This document shows, piece after piece, positions 33,445 through 41,957 of a stretch of DNA of 64,000 nucleotides. Each line of letters starts with the position of its first letter. Position 1 is the first letter of the stretch. The notes under the pieces are model-generated. The model ran no database searches. It was not told the origin of the DNA and was given only the letters and a program-made list of their open reading frames with translations. The stretch is from the NCBI RefSeq assembly GCF_049856295.1, contig NZ_JBNDMZ010000012.1:1-64000 (forward strand). The letters run 5' to 3'. The position numbers were made by a program, and so were the translations under genes. Origin of the DNA: JB111 sp049856295 (GTDB taxonomy: Bacteria > Actinomycetota > Actinomycetes > Actinomycetales > Actinomycetaceae).

Positions 33445-35847
33445 ATGGTCGGTGGGAGAAGACAGTGGTGGTCGCGCGTCGTCGCGGCCGCCTTCGGCAG
33501 CGCGGTGCTCGTGGGCACCGTCGGCATCGCGGCACCGCCGTCGTCCGGGGCACCGGACGCCGACGACATCGCCATCGAGCCCTTCGAGGAGCGCGTCCCC
33601 GCCGTCACCAGCGGCGAGCGCTTCAGGATCTACGACCCCTCGACCGGCATGGACGAGCAGTGGTACATCAACGACCACACGTTCATCCAGGACGACGAGG
33701 GCACCTGGCACCTCTTCGGGATCACGCACGAGGAGCCGGCGGCCCCGCTCGACGAGACGTACTTCGCGCACGCCACCGCGGACTCCCTCGAGGGACCGTG
33801 GATGCGGCAGGAGCCCGTCATGCACGCCGACCCCGAGGCGGGGGAGACCCACGTCTGGGCGCCGTACGTCATGGAGCACGACGGCACGTACTACATGTAC
33901 TACGCCGGCGGGAACGACGATCACACGGCGTACCAGATGCAGCTCGCGACGTCGGAGGACCTGTTCACCTGGACCCGGCACGACGCGAACCCGCTGTTCG
34001 TCGACGGCTTCGACGCGCGCGACCCGATGATCCTGCGCCTCGAGGACCAGTGGGTCATGTACTACACCGCGAACAGCGAGCCCGACGGCGGCAACCACAT
34101 CGTCGCCTACCGCACGAGCACGGACCTCGTGAGCTGGGGGCCGCGGGAGGTCGCCTTCGAGCACCCGGTCGAGGGAACGTTCGGCGGACCGACGGAGTCG
34201 CCGTTCGTCGTCGAGCGGGACGGCTCGTACTACATGACCGTGTGCTGCACGACCGACTACAGCGACACCCGCGTCTACCGCAGCGACGACCCGCTCCACT
34301 TCACCGTGGACCAGGAGGTCGGCCAGATCCGCGAGCACGCGTCCGAGATCGTCCGGGACGGCGACGACTGGTGGGTGAGCGGCGCCGGCTGGGGCCAGGG
34401 CGGCGTCTGGCTGCGCCCCCTCGACTTCGACGGCGAGCGGGTCACCACGGGGTACGACGTCACGACGCCGGGCTACCGCGCACGGGTCGAGACGTCACCG
34501 CACGCCGCGCTCACCTCGATGGAGGTGCCCGACGGCGAGGACGGCTGGACCCCGGTGCTCGACGACGACTACCGCGCCACCGGCCCCTACCTGGGGGTCG
34601 GCAACTTCGGGAACACCGACGTCGCCGGTGAGCCGGCCGAGGCCGTGGTCGACGGGACGACGCTCGACCTCGCCGGGATCCCGTTCGGCGACGAGCCCGT
34701 CACCGCCGACTGGTCGCTCGACTTCTCCCAGGAGTGGCTCGACTCGAACCTCGACCTCGCGGTCACGGCCCCGACGACGGCGCCCGTCTGGGAGGTCGGC
34801 CTCACCGTCGACTCGGCGATGGACCGCGTCGGCGACGACACCGAACCCGACCGGCCGCAGGGTGACGTCACGGGGTTCGGGCTGTGGACCCAGGCGACCT
34901 CCGACGACGCGAGCGTCGCCGCCGCCTACCTGCCGGGCTCGGCGTGGAGCGAGGACAACACGTACTACGCCCCGTCCGGCGCCGTCGTCTGGCAGCCCCA
35001 CTGGGAGCCGGGCGGGCGGGACCTCCCCGCGGGCGAGTACGCGGCCGGCACCTGGCGGATCGGCGCGAGCCTCGAGGCGCACGACGACGAGCTGGGCGCC
35101 GACCTGGTGGCCTCCTTCGACGACGACGAGGAGCCGCCGGTGGATCCGGGTGAGCCGGTTCCGCCGACGCCGGGTCGTGGGTTCTACCTCAACGACGGCT
35201 GGGACATCTGGGCCGACCACGAGTTCTCCTTCGGCCGTCCGGGTGACGAGGTCCTGGTCGGTGACTGGGACGGCGACGGCAGCGACACGCTCGCCGTGCG
35301 CCGTGGGAACGCCTACTTCCTGTCCAACTCCCTCTACGGGGGCAACGCGGACATCGAGCTGGCCTTCGGCCGGTCCGGGGACACCGTGCTCGTGGGTGAC
35401 TGGGATGGTGACGGCGTGGACTCCTTCGCGGTGCGTCGTGGGAACTCCTACTTCCTGACCAACGAGCTGGTTGGTGGGGATGCGGAGACCGAGCTGGACT
35501 ACGGCCGCGCGAACGACCAGGTCCTGGTCGGTGACTACGACGCCGACGGCATCGACACCTTCGCGGTCCGTCGTGGGAACACCTACTACGTGGCCAACTC
35601 GCTCAGCTCCGGCTGGGCGGATGCGGAGTTCACCTACGGCCGCGGCAATGACCAGGTGCTCGTGGGTGACTGGGATGGTGACGGCAGCGACACGTTCGCC
35701 TCGCGTCGCGGGAACCTCTACCTGGTCTCCAACACCTTCGACGGTGGTTGGGCCGACCGCGAGGTTCGTTACGGCCGCTCGGGCGACGAGGTCTTCGTCG
35801 GCGACTGGAACGGCGACGGCGAGGACACGTTGGGTATCCGCCGCTGA
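33445..35847 (+). CDS. Secreted clan-J beta-propeller glycosidase (GH32/GH43-like) with repeat domain
   Basis: An 800-residue exported protein. The signal peptide covers about residues 1-36. A five-bladed propeller follows with EQWYINDHTFIQDDEG near 70 (candidate nucleophile Asp), FDARDPMILRLEDQW near 190 (stabiliser Asp of an RDP motif) and GGPTESPFVVERDGSYY near 250 (acid/base Glu of an E-S/C-P motif). This trio fits GH32 or GH43. A second beta-sandwich lies at about 340-560. The C-terminal repeat domain (about 572-800) is nearly identical to that of the GH172 protein. ATG follows AAGGAGGCGC. It is likely to remove fructofuranosyl or arabinofuranosyl units outside the cell. Confidence 0.85.
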   Translation: MVGGRRQWWSRVVAAAFGSAVLVGTVGIAAPPSSGAPDADDIAIEPFEERVPAVTSGERFRIYDPSTGMDEQWYINDHTFIQDDEGTWHLFGITHEEPAAPLDETYFAHATADSLEGPWMRQEPVMHADPEAGETHVWAPYVMEHDGTYYMYYAGGNDDHTAYQMQLATSEDLFTWTRHDANPLFVDGFDARDPMILRLEDQWVMYYTANSEPDGGNHIVAYRTSTDLVSWGPREVAFEHPVEGTFGGPTESPFVVERDGSYYMTVCCTTDYSDTRVYRSDDPLHFTVDQEVGQIREHASEIVRDGDDWWVSGAGWGQGGVWLRPLDFDGERVTTGYDVTTPGYRARVETSPHAALTSMEVPDGEDGWTPVLDDDYRATGPYLGVGNFGNTDVAGEPAEAVVDGTTLDLAGIPFGDEPVTADWSLDFSQEWLDSNLDLAVTAPTTAPVWEVGLTVDSAMDRVGDDTEPDRPQGDVTGFGLWTQATSDDASVAAAYLPGSAWSEDNTYYAPSGAVVWQPHWEPGGRDLPAGEYAAGTWRIGASLEAHDDELGADLVASFDDDEEPPVDPGEPVPPTPGRGFYLNDGWDIWADHEFSFGRPGDEVLVGDWDGDGSDTLAVRRGNAYFLSNSLYGGNADIELAFGRSGDTVLVGDWDGDGVDSFAVRRGNSYFLTNELVGGDAETELDYGRANDQVLVGDYDADGIDTFAVRRGNTYYVANSLSSGWADAEFTYGRGNDQVLVGDWDGDGSDTFASRRGNLYLVSNTFDGGWADREVRYGRSGDEVFVGDWNGDGEDTLGIRR

Positions 35848-35950
35848 CCGCCCCGGTCCCGTGGGTGCGGGGATCCACCTGCCAGTGTGGGGATCGGATC
35901 CCCGCACTCGTGCTGATCGACGAGTGAGCGGATATCGGTCCGACCAGTGA

Positions 35951-35984
35951 GCGGGCCCCGCACCCATCAGGGTGCGGGGCCCGC
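35951..35984. terminator. Strong terminator after clan-J glycosidase
   Basis: GCGGGCCCCGCACCC (35951-35965) pairs perfectly with 35970-35984 around an ATCA loop. It lies between two convergent genes and probably ends both. The region before it holds AGTGAGCGGATAT and GTGGGGATCGGATCCCC repeats. Confidence 0.85.
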
Positions 35985-36047
35985 TTCGCTGTCGAGGGGT
36001 GTGCGTCGTCGTGAGTGGTACCGGCGTGCTCACTCGCCGGGACGACG

Positions 36048-36755
36048 TCAGGTGGTCGGGGCGTCCGGCTGGTCGCCGTGGGGGAAGGCGCCGGGACCGG
36101 GCAGGCCGGCAGCCTCCGGACCCTCCTCGATGACCGTGCGGAGCATGGTCTCGAGCTCGGCACGCGCCTCGTCGGCCTCGGCGCGGGTGACGTCCCCGCG
36201 CTCGACCGCGGCGTCGATCTCCTCGTCGACCGGCCCGAGCCCGAGCTGGACGAGCTCCTCGGGGTCAACGCCCTGCTCGGTGGCGAGCTCCCCGATCGTG
36301 GCGCCGGAGCTGAGCTCGGCGAGGAGCTCGCCCGGGCCCAGATCGAGGAGCTCGAGGCCCTCGAGCGCGGCGTCGATCATCGGCTGCATCGACTCCGTGA
36401 GCGCGGCCATGCCGCCGTCCTCGAGCTCGCTGGGCAGCTCACCCTCGAGTCCCTCGAGGTCGTCGAGCCCCTCGGGCAGCTGGTCGCCGAGGTCGTCCGG
36501 CAGCTGGTCGGCGAGGTCGTCGGGCAGCTGGTCGAGCAGGCCCTCCGGGAGGGCGGGCAGGCCGCTGGGCGGGGTGTCGCCGTCGGGCGCGTCGTCCGGT
36601 GCGTCGGTCTCGTCCCCCGTGCCCGAGTCGTCGCCCGCCGCGACCGGCTGCTCCGGTGCGTCCTCGCTGCCGAGCGAGGCCGCGACCGCGACACCGCCGA
36701 CCCCGACGATGCCGAGCCCGGCGACCGCCGCGACCGTGATGATCCTGCGCCTCAT
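36048..36755 (-). CDS. Secreted acidic repeat protein of unknown function
   Basis: A 235-residue exported protein. One N-terminal membrane or signal segment (IITVAAVAGLGIVGVGGVAVAAS) is followed by an acidic linker and a tandem repeat LLDQLPDDLADQLPDDLG continuing as DQLPEGLDDLEG (nine-residue period). The rest contains a helical part (TIGELATEQGVDPEELVQLGL) like a DNA-binding-protein-type or SHOCT-like helix, and an RADADEARAELE-type coiled segment. No family is recognised. ATG at 36755 follows GAGGGAGC. Its stop lies close to the shared terminator. Confidence 0.7.
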   Translation of the reverse strand: MRRRIITVAAVAGLGIVGVGGVAVAASLGSEDAPEQPVAAGDDSGTGDETDAPDDAPDGDTPPSGLPALPEGLLDQLPDDLADQLPDDLGDQLPEGLDDLEGLEGELPSELEDGGMAALTESMQPMIDAALEGLELLDLGPGELLAELSSGATIGELATEQGVDPEELVQLGLGPVDEEIDAAVERGDVTRAEADEARAELETMLRTVIEEGPEAAGLPGPGAFPHGDQPDAPTT

Positions 36756-37004
36756 GCTGGTGCTCCCTCGTGGCTCGATCCCGGGGCCGGCCGGCGGCCG
36801 GACTCCCGTCCTCTAAAAAACGGTACGTCGGGGTGCTCGGCACGGCAACGAGTTCCGGATGGGGCGGGGGTGCGCCTCTGCCCGTGCACACCTCCCCGTC
36901 CGGCGTCCCCGTCCGCGACGCGCGGGCGCCCTAGACTTGCCTCCCGCGCGGAACGGCGCGGCAGGACGGGCGGACTCGCGCCCCCGGGACCATGAGGGAT
37001 CGGT

Positions 37005-38279
37005 GTGACCAGCTCGACGCCGGACAAGGACGCCAGCCGCACGCCCGACGAGCCGTCGGACGACGAGACCACGAACCACGAGGTCTCCGACGACGAACGA
37101 CGCGACGAGGACGGGCGCTCCGACGACGACCGGTACGGCGACTCCTCCGACGACGCGGACGACGACTCCGACGATCCGGACGACGACGTCATCCCGTTCA
37201 GCGACAGCGACGACGAGGCGGCGGGCGGCCGGCATCGTCGCCGACGCAAGGGCGGGGGCGGCCGGAAGGCCCTCATCGCCTCGCTCGTCATCGTGCTCGT
37301 CCTCGTCGGCGGCGCGTACGGCGCGCTGAGGTACGTCCAGCACCGGATCGAGTCCCAGGTCGAGCGCATCCCGGACGTCTTCGAGTCCGTCACCGACCGG
37401 CCCACCCACGTCGAGCCCGAGGAGGGCAGCGGAACGCCGGTCAACTTCCTCGTGCTCGGATCCGACTCGCGGATCTCGGCCGGCGACCCCACCCAGTGGG
37501 AGGTCGGCGGGCAGCGCACGGACGCGATCATGATCGTCCACCTGTCCGGCGACCGGCAGTCCGCCGTCGTCATGTCGATCCCGCGCGACTCGTGGGTGCC
37601 GATCCCCGGGCACGGGGACAACAAGGTCAACGCCGCGTTCTCGTTCGGCGGGCCGGGCCTCATGGTGCAGACGATCGAGGACCTGACGAACATCCCGATC
37701 GACCACTTCGCCGTCACGGACTTCGAGTCGTTCGCCCAGCTGACCGACGAGCTCGGCGGGGTCGAGATCGACCTCCCCAACGGCATGGAGGGGACGACCC
37801 GGGACGGCCGCGCGGTCGACCTCGAGCCCGGCACGCACCTCCTCGACGGCGAGGAGGCGCTGTTGTACGCGCGGAACCGCTCGATCCCCGGCGGCGACTT
37901 CGGCCGTGTCCAGCGCCAGCAGAACTGGATGCGCGCGATGATGTCCGCCGTCTTCCGGGAGAACCTCCTGCGTCGCCCCGCGGCCCTCTACGACTTCGCG
38001 CAGGTGGTGGCGGGGACCGTCGCCGTCGACGAGAACCTCTCCGTGAGCCAGATGACGACCCTCGGGCTGTCGATGCGCGACGTGCGGCCTGACGACGTCA
38101 CGTTCCTCACCGCGCCCGTGGCCGGCACGGGCTGGAGCCCGGACGGTCGGCAGTCGATCGTCAACCTCCACTACGAGACGTTCGACGAGCTCAACCAGGC
38201 GATCGCCGAGGATCGCGCGGCCGAGTACCTCGAGGAGAACCCGGAGGTCGCCGAGCGCCTCGACGAGGAGGTCCTCTAG
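37005..38279 (+). CDS. LytR-CpsA-Psr (LCP) family glycopolymer transferase
   Basis: A 424-residue membrane-anchored protein. The first 85 residues are a very acidic Asp/Glu-rich cytoplasmic tail, then a basic cluster and one membrane segment (ALIASLVIVLVLVGGAYGAL). The LCP domain has FLVLGSDSR near 150, RTDAIMIVHLSG, SIPRDSWVPIPG and ALLYARNRSIPGGDFGRVQRQQ with the conserved arginines. LCP enzymes attach polymers such as teichoic acid or arabinogalactan to peptidoglycan. GTG at 37005. It is convergent with a capsule-type phosphatase/kinase pair. Confidence 0.92.
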   Translation: MTSSTPDKDASRTPDEPSDDETTNHEVSDDERRDEDGRSDDDRYGDSSDDADDDSDDPDDDVIPFSDSDDEAAGGRHRRRRKGGGGRKALIASLVIVLVLVGGAYGALRYVQHRIESQVERIPDVFESVTDRPTHVEPEEGSGTPVNFLVLGSDSRISAGDPTQWEVGGQRTDAIMIVHLSGDRQSAVVMSIPRDSWVPIPGHGDNKVNAAFSFGGPGLMVQTIEDLTNIPIDHFAVTDFESFAQLTDELGGVEIDLPNGMEGTTRDGRAVDLEPGTHLLDGEEALLYARNRSIPGGDFGRVQRQQNWMRAMMSAVFRENLLRRPAALYDFAQVVAGTVAVDENLSVSQMTTLGLSMRDVRPDDVTFLTAPVAGTGWSPDGRQSIVNLHYETFDELNQAIAEDRAAEYLEENPEVAERLDEEVL

Positions 38280-38340
38280 GCCGGACCGGTCTGTCGGCCG
38301 GATTCGGACCGGCGGGCCGGACGAGGTGCGGACCGCGCCG

Positions 38341-38946
38341 TCAGGCGCGGCCGAGCACCCGGTCGGCGATCGTGTCGACGGCCTCCGCGACCGCGTCGAT
38401 CGCGACCCGGTACTCCTCCGGGCTGCCGCGGTAGGGGTCCGCGACGTCATCGAGCTCGCGGGGAACCTGGACGCGGTGCCGGGCGGCGAGCGCGGCGAGA
38501 GCCTTGAGTCGCGCGGCCGGCGTCGCGTCGTCACCGGCCCTGGCCACGAGGTCGGCCTCGTCGACCTGACCGACGAGGCGGGCGAGCTCGAGCAGCGTGA
38601 AGGACCGGCGCACGAGGGCGGGTGCCACCTCGACGACCGCGGCGCGGTGCTCGCGGGTGGCGGTGAGGACGATGTCGCTCGAACTGGCGATGCGCTCGGT
38701 CAGCGCCCGGGCGGCGAAGTCCGTCGTGTCGACACCGCGGTCGGTGAGGAGCCGGACGACGGGCTCGTCGATCGGTGCGCCGACCAGGGCTCCGACACCG
38801 GCGCTCGTCACCTCGATGCCGGAGCCGGCACCGAACCGGTGGCGCAGGAGCCGCTCGGCCGCGGGCGAGCGGCAGATGTTGCCGGTGCAGACGGTGAGGA
38901 TGCGCAGCTCGGGCGCGGCGGCGGTGCCCACGTCGGCGGTGCTCAC
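38341..38946 (-). CDS. Low-molecular-weight protein-tyrosine phosphatase (Wzb-like)
   Basis: A 201-residue phosphatase. The P-loop VCTGNICRSPAAERL (C-x5-R) is near residue 20, and the general acid lies in VADPYRGSPEEY. Bacterial Wzb proteins dephosphorylate the partner Wzc kinase to let exopolysaccharide polymerise. GTG at 38946. It follows the Wzc-like gene by 11 bases on the same strand, so the two form an operon. Confidence 0.92.
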   Translation of the reverse strand: MSTADVGTAAAPELRILTVCTGNICRSPAAERLLRHRFGAGSGIEVTSAGVGALVGAPIDEPVVRLLTDRGVDTTDFAARALTERIASSSDIVLTATREHRAAVVEVAPALVRRSFTLLELARLVGQVDEADLVARAGDDATPAARLKALAALAARHRVQVPRELDDVADPYRGSPEEYRVAIDAVAEAVDTIADRVLGRA

Positions 38947-38957
38947 GTCTCCGGTCC

Positions 38958-40430
38958 TCAGGACGCTGCGCGGGTGCGGCGGTTGCGTCGGGGTGCGGGG
39001 GCGGTGGCGCGGCGCGGGGCCACCGCCCGCGGGCCCGAGGCGGCGGTGGTCGTGCCCGCCCTCGGCGCCTCGTCGGCGTCGAGGGGGCGGTACCCCGCGT
39101 AGGTGTAGGAGTAGCGGTTGCCGGTGCGGGCGACCCGGTTGAGGACGATGCCGAGCACGTGCGTCTCGACGGCCTCGAGCGACTCGAGGGAGTCGGCGAG
39201 CTGGCCCTTGTGGATCTGGTTCGCGCCGGCCACCACGAGCGTCCCGCCGGTCATGCCGCTGAGCACGGTGGCGTCGGTGACGGGCAGGATCGGCGGGCTG
39301 TCGAGCAGGACGGCGTCGTAGGAGCTCGTGGCCTCGGCGAGCAGCGTGCGCATCGACTGCGAGCCGAGCAGCTCGCTCGGGTTCGGCGGGATCTGCCCGG
39401 TGGGCAGGATGTCGAGCGACGTGTCCTGCCACGGCTGGACGACGTCCTCGAGCGACGCGCGCCCGATGAGCACCGTGGTCAGCCCGACGCCGCCCTCGAG
39501 CCCGAGGTAGTCGGCGACCGAGGGGCGCCGCAGGTCCGCGTCGATGAGGAGCACGCGCGCCCCGGTGTCCGCGAGCGAGGCGGCGAGGTTGATCGCCGTC
39601 GTCGACTTGCCCTCGCCCGGCAGCGAGGACGTGACGACGATCGAGCTGGGGCCGTCGCCGAGGTCGACGAACTGGAGGTTGGTGCGCAGCCGGCGGACGG
39701 CCTCGGCGGAGGGCCCGTGCGGGTCGTCGTGGACGAAGACCCGGTCGCGCTCGGCGTTCTCCTTGATCGCCACTGCGGCGATGACGGGCGTGTCGGTGAG
39801 GGGCTCGATGTCCTCCTCGGTGTGCACGCGGGTGTCCGCGAGGTGCCGGACGAACGCGGCACCGAGTCCGAGCAGGAGGCCGAGCACGAGGCCGAGCGCG
39901 GCGTTGCGGACGACGTCCGGCGACGACGGCGAGCCCGGGACCTGGGCCGGCGTCATCACGGTGGCCTGGACGGGCGCGGTCTCCCCACCGTCGGGCGAGG
40001 ACAGCGCGGCGGACGTGCTGGCCAGCTGGTTGGCGACCGCGTTGGAGATCGCGGCGGCGTCGTCGGGGCTCGTCGACGTCGTCGAGACCTCGAGGATCAC
40101 CGTGTCCTGCGGGACGCTGACGGTGACCATCCCCGCGAGCTCGCCCGGGGTCATGTCGAGGCCGAGCTCCTCGACGACCGGCTCGAGGACGAGCGGGGAG
40201 GTGGCGACCTCGGCGAACGAGGTCATCTGTCGCTGGGCGAACGTCGAGCCCTGGGCGAGGTCGCTGACCGAGTCGCCGCCCTGGACCGCGAAGAACACCT
40301 CGGAGCTCGACGTGTACCGCGGGGTGGCGAGCAGGCTCGCGGCCAGCGAGGCGGCGAGGCAGAGCAGGGTGACGACCAGGACGATCGGCCACCGTCGTCG
40401 GATGACGGCGACGTAGTCGGTCAGCTCCAC
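38958..40430 (-). CDS. Wzz/Wzc-type polysaccharide copolymerase and tyrosine kinase
   Basis: A 490-residue fusion of a Wzz chain-length domain (two membrane segments, near residues 15-35 and 175-200) with a BY-kinase. Walker A is SSLPGEGKSTTAINLA near 263, Walker A-prime is RVLLIDADLRRP and Walker B is AVLLDSPPI. The C-terminus has a tyrosine cluster (RYSYTYAGYRPLD) expected to be autophosphorylated, then an Arg/Ala-rich tail. GTG at 40430 is chosen. No glycosyltransferases are adjacent, so its polymer is made elsewhere in the genome. Confidence 0.92.
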   Translation of the reverse strand: MELTDYVAVIRRRWPIVLVVTLLCLAASLAASLLATPRYTSSSEVFFAVQGGDSVSDLAQGSTFAQRQMTSFAEVATSPLVLEPVVEELGLDMTPGELAGMVTVSVPQDTVILEVSTTSTSPDDAAAISNAVANQLASTSAALSSPDGGETAPVQATVMTPAQVPGSPSSPDVVRNAALGLVLGLLLGLGAAFVRHLADTRVHTEEDIEPLTDTPVIAAVAIKENAERDRVFVHDDPHGPSAEAVRRLRTNLQFVDLGDGPSSIVVTSSLPGEGKSTTAINLAASLADTGARVLLIDADLRRPSVADYLGLEGGVGLTTVLIGRASLEDVVQPWQDTSLDILPTGQIPPNPSELLGSQSMRTLLAEATSSYDAVLLDSPPILPVTDATVLSGMTGGTLVVAGANQIHKGQLADSLESLEAVETHVLGIVLNRVARTGNRYSYTYAGYRPLDADEAPRAGTTTAASGPRAVAPRRATAPAPRRNRRTRAAS

Positions 40431-40646
40431 AGGTCCACCTTCGTCTCGTTCCGCGCGCCGACATTCTCGTCCTACATCCAGTGGGCGCGAGGGGGTGCCG
40501 AGCGTGAATTGTGGGGGGAGTTGCGAGAGTACTACGCGAGGCTGGTGTTTCCGTGGGATTCGCGCGCGACGAAAGGCACGTCGACACACGTTCCGAGCAC
40601 CGGTCGGGGGTGTCGCTGCAGGTCGTCGGTTTGATAACTTTGTGAC

Positions 40647-41561
40647 GTGATCTCTGAGGTCAGGACCGCCGTCGTCGTCGAGGACGACGCCGACATCAGG
40701 TTCCTGCTCGAGACGACCCTGCGTCAGGCCGGTTTCGAGGTGCACACCGCGCCCACCGGGCTCGAGGGGGTCGACGCCGTCCGGGCGCACGACCCGCTGG
40801 TGACGACCCTCGACATCTCCCTGCCGGACATCGACGGCTTCGAGGTCGCCCGCCGGATCTGGACCTTCTCCTCGACCTACGTCCTCATGCTCACGGGTCG
40901 GTCCGACGAGATCGACACCCTGCTCGGCCTCGAGGCCGGCGCCGACGACTACGTGACCAAGCCGTTCCGGCCGCGCGAGGTGCGCGCCCGCATCGAGGCG
41001 ATGCTGCGGCGTCCGCGCACCGTGGCCGGCTCGGCGGACTCGCCGCCCGTCGCGGCCTCCGCACCGGTGGCCGCCTCGGCGCCGGCCGCACCCGCGGCGT
41101 CCGTCCCCCCGACACCCCCGGCGATGCCTCCCGCGCTCGCGACGGTGGCGAGCTCGGCGCCGGTCGCCGGGGTGGTGCAGGTCGCGTGGTCTCCCGATGC
41201 GCCGGCCGCAGCACTCCCGGACCCCGACGACGACGGCGTGCTGCGGCACGGGGGCCTGCTCGTCGACGTCGACGCCCGGCTCACCTCGCTCGATGACGCT
41301 CCCGTCCACCTCACGCGCAGCGAGTTCGACATCCTCGTGGCGATGGTGGGCGCGGGCCGCCGGGTCGTCGAGAAGGACACCCTCGTGCGCGCCGCCTGGG
41401 GCGACGCCGACGACCACGCCCGGGACGTCACCGACCCCGACCGCCGCGCCGTCGAGGTGCACATCGCCAACCTGCGCCGCAAGCTCGGCGACGGCGCGGC
41501 CGCCCCGAGGTTCATCGAGACCGTGCGCGGTGTCGGCTACCGGATGGTGCCCGCGCGGTAG
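40647..41561 (+). CDS. OmpR/PhoB-type response regulator with long linker
   Basis: A 304-residue regulator. The receiver has VVEDDAD, the candidate phospho-acceptor in TTLDISLPDIDGFEV near residue 54, and Lys in YVTKPFRPREV. A Pro/Ala-rich linker of about 70 residues is unusually long. The winged-helix domain has LTRSEFDILVAMVGAGRRVV and VEVHIANLRRKLGD. GTG at 40647 is preceded by a likely promoter (TTTGATAACTTT at 40629-40640). No kinase is adjacent; the orphan kinase at 46502-48292 is a candidate partner. Confidence 0.88.
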   Translation: MISEVRTAVVVEDDADIRFLLETTLRQAGFEVHTAPTGLEGVDAVRAHDPLVTTLDISLPDIDGFEVARRIWTFSSTYVLMLTGRSDEIDTLLGLEAGADDYVTKPFRPREVRARIEAMLRRPRTVAGSADSPPVAASAPVAASAPAAPAASVPPTPPAMPPALATVASSAPVAGVVQVAWSPDAPAAALPDPDDDGVLRHGGLLVDVDARLTSLDDAPVHLTRSEFDILVAMVGAGRRVVEKDTLVRAAWGDADDHARDVTDPDRRAVEVHIANLRRKLGDGAAAPRFIETVRGVGYRMVPAR

Positions 41562-41582
41562 GGCCCGGTGCGGCGCCCGGTC

Positions 41583-41957
41583 TCAGCTGGAGCAGGCGGG
41601 CAGGCGGGAGAGCTCGCCGGCCGAGCGGCGCGCCACGTGCTCGAGCCGCTGGAGGGCCTCGGCGCCGTCGCGCTTCTCGCCGTCGGGCAGGGTGATCTCG
41701 CCGGGGGCGAGGTCCGCGAGCCGGACCGAGCGCGCGGACGCGGCGAGGGCCTCCGCACCGAGCATCGAGGCGGAGCAGGCGAGACTGAGCACGGCGACGC
41801 CCAGCTCCTCCGCGTCCGGCGCGCGGCGGATCCGCAGGAGCCGAGCCTCGAGCAGGTCGAGGAAGCGGTCGACCATGTCGCACGCCGCGTCCGTGCCGAC
41901 GTCGGAGGCGAGGCGGTGCAGCGCGGCGACGTCGACGACCTGCTCGTCCGTCGTCAT
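41583..41957 (-). CDS. Hpt-fold protein lacking the phospho-acceptor histidine
   Basis: A 124-residue all-helical protein matching the histidine phosphotransfer fold. The conserved Hpt motif A-H-x-L-K-G-S-A-x-x-L-G-A aligns with VLSLACSASMLGA near residue 56, where His is replaced by Leu and Lys by Ala, so it cannot carry phosphate in the normal way. It overlaps the sipW gene by 4 bases and is the last gene of the exported-protein operon. It may bind a receiver domain and block or titrate it (inference). Confidence 0.65.
   Translation of the reverse strand: MTTDEQVVDVAALHRLASDVGTDAACDMVDRFLDLLEARLLRIRRAPDAEELGVAVLSLACSASMLGAEALAASARSVRLADLAPGEITLPDGEKRDGAEALQRLEHVARRSAGELSRLPACSS

Noticed and set aside
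40431..40646. Coding sequence in the gap before the OmpR-type regulator
   Set aside because: The region has lower GC, a probable promoter (TTTGATAACTTT) and no frame with codon bias; it is best read as regulatory DNA for two divergent units.
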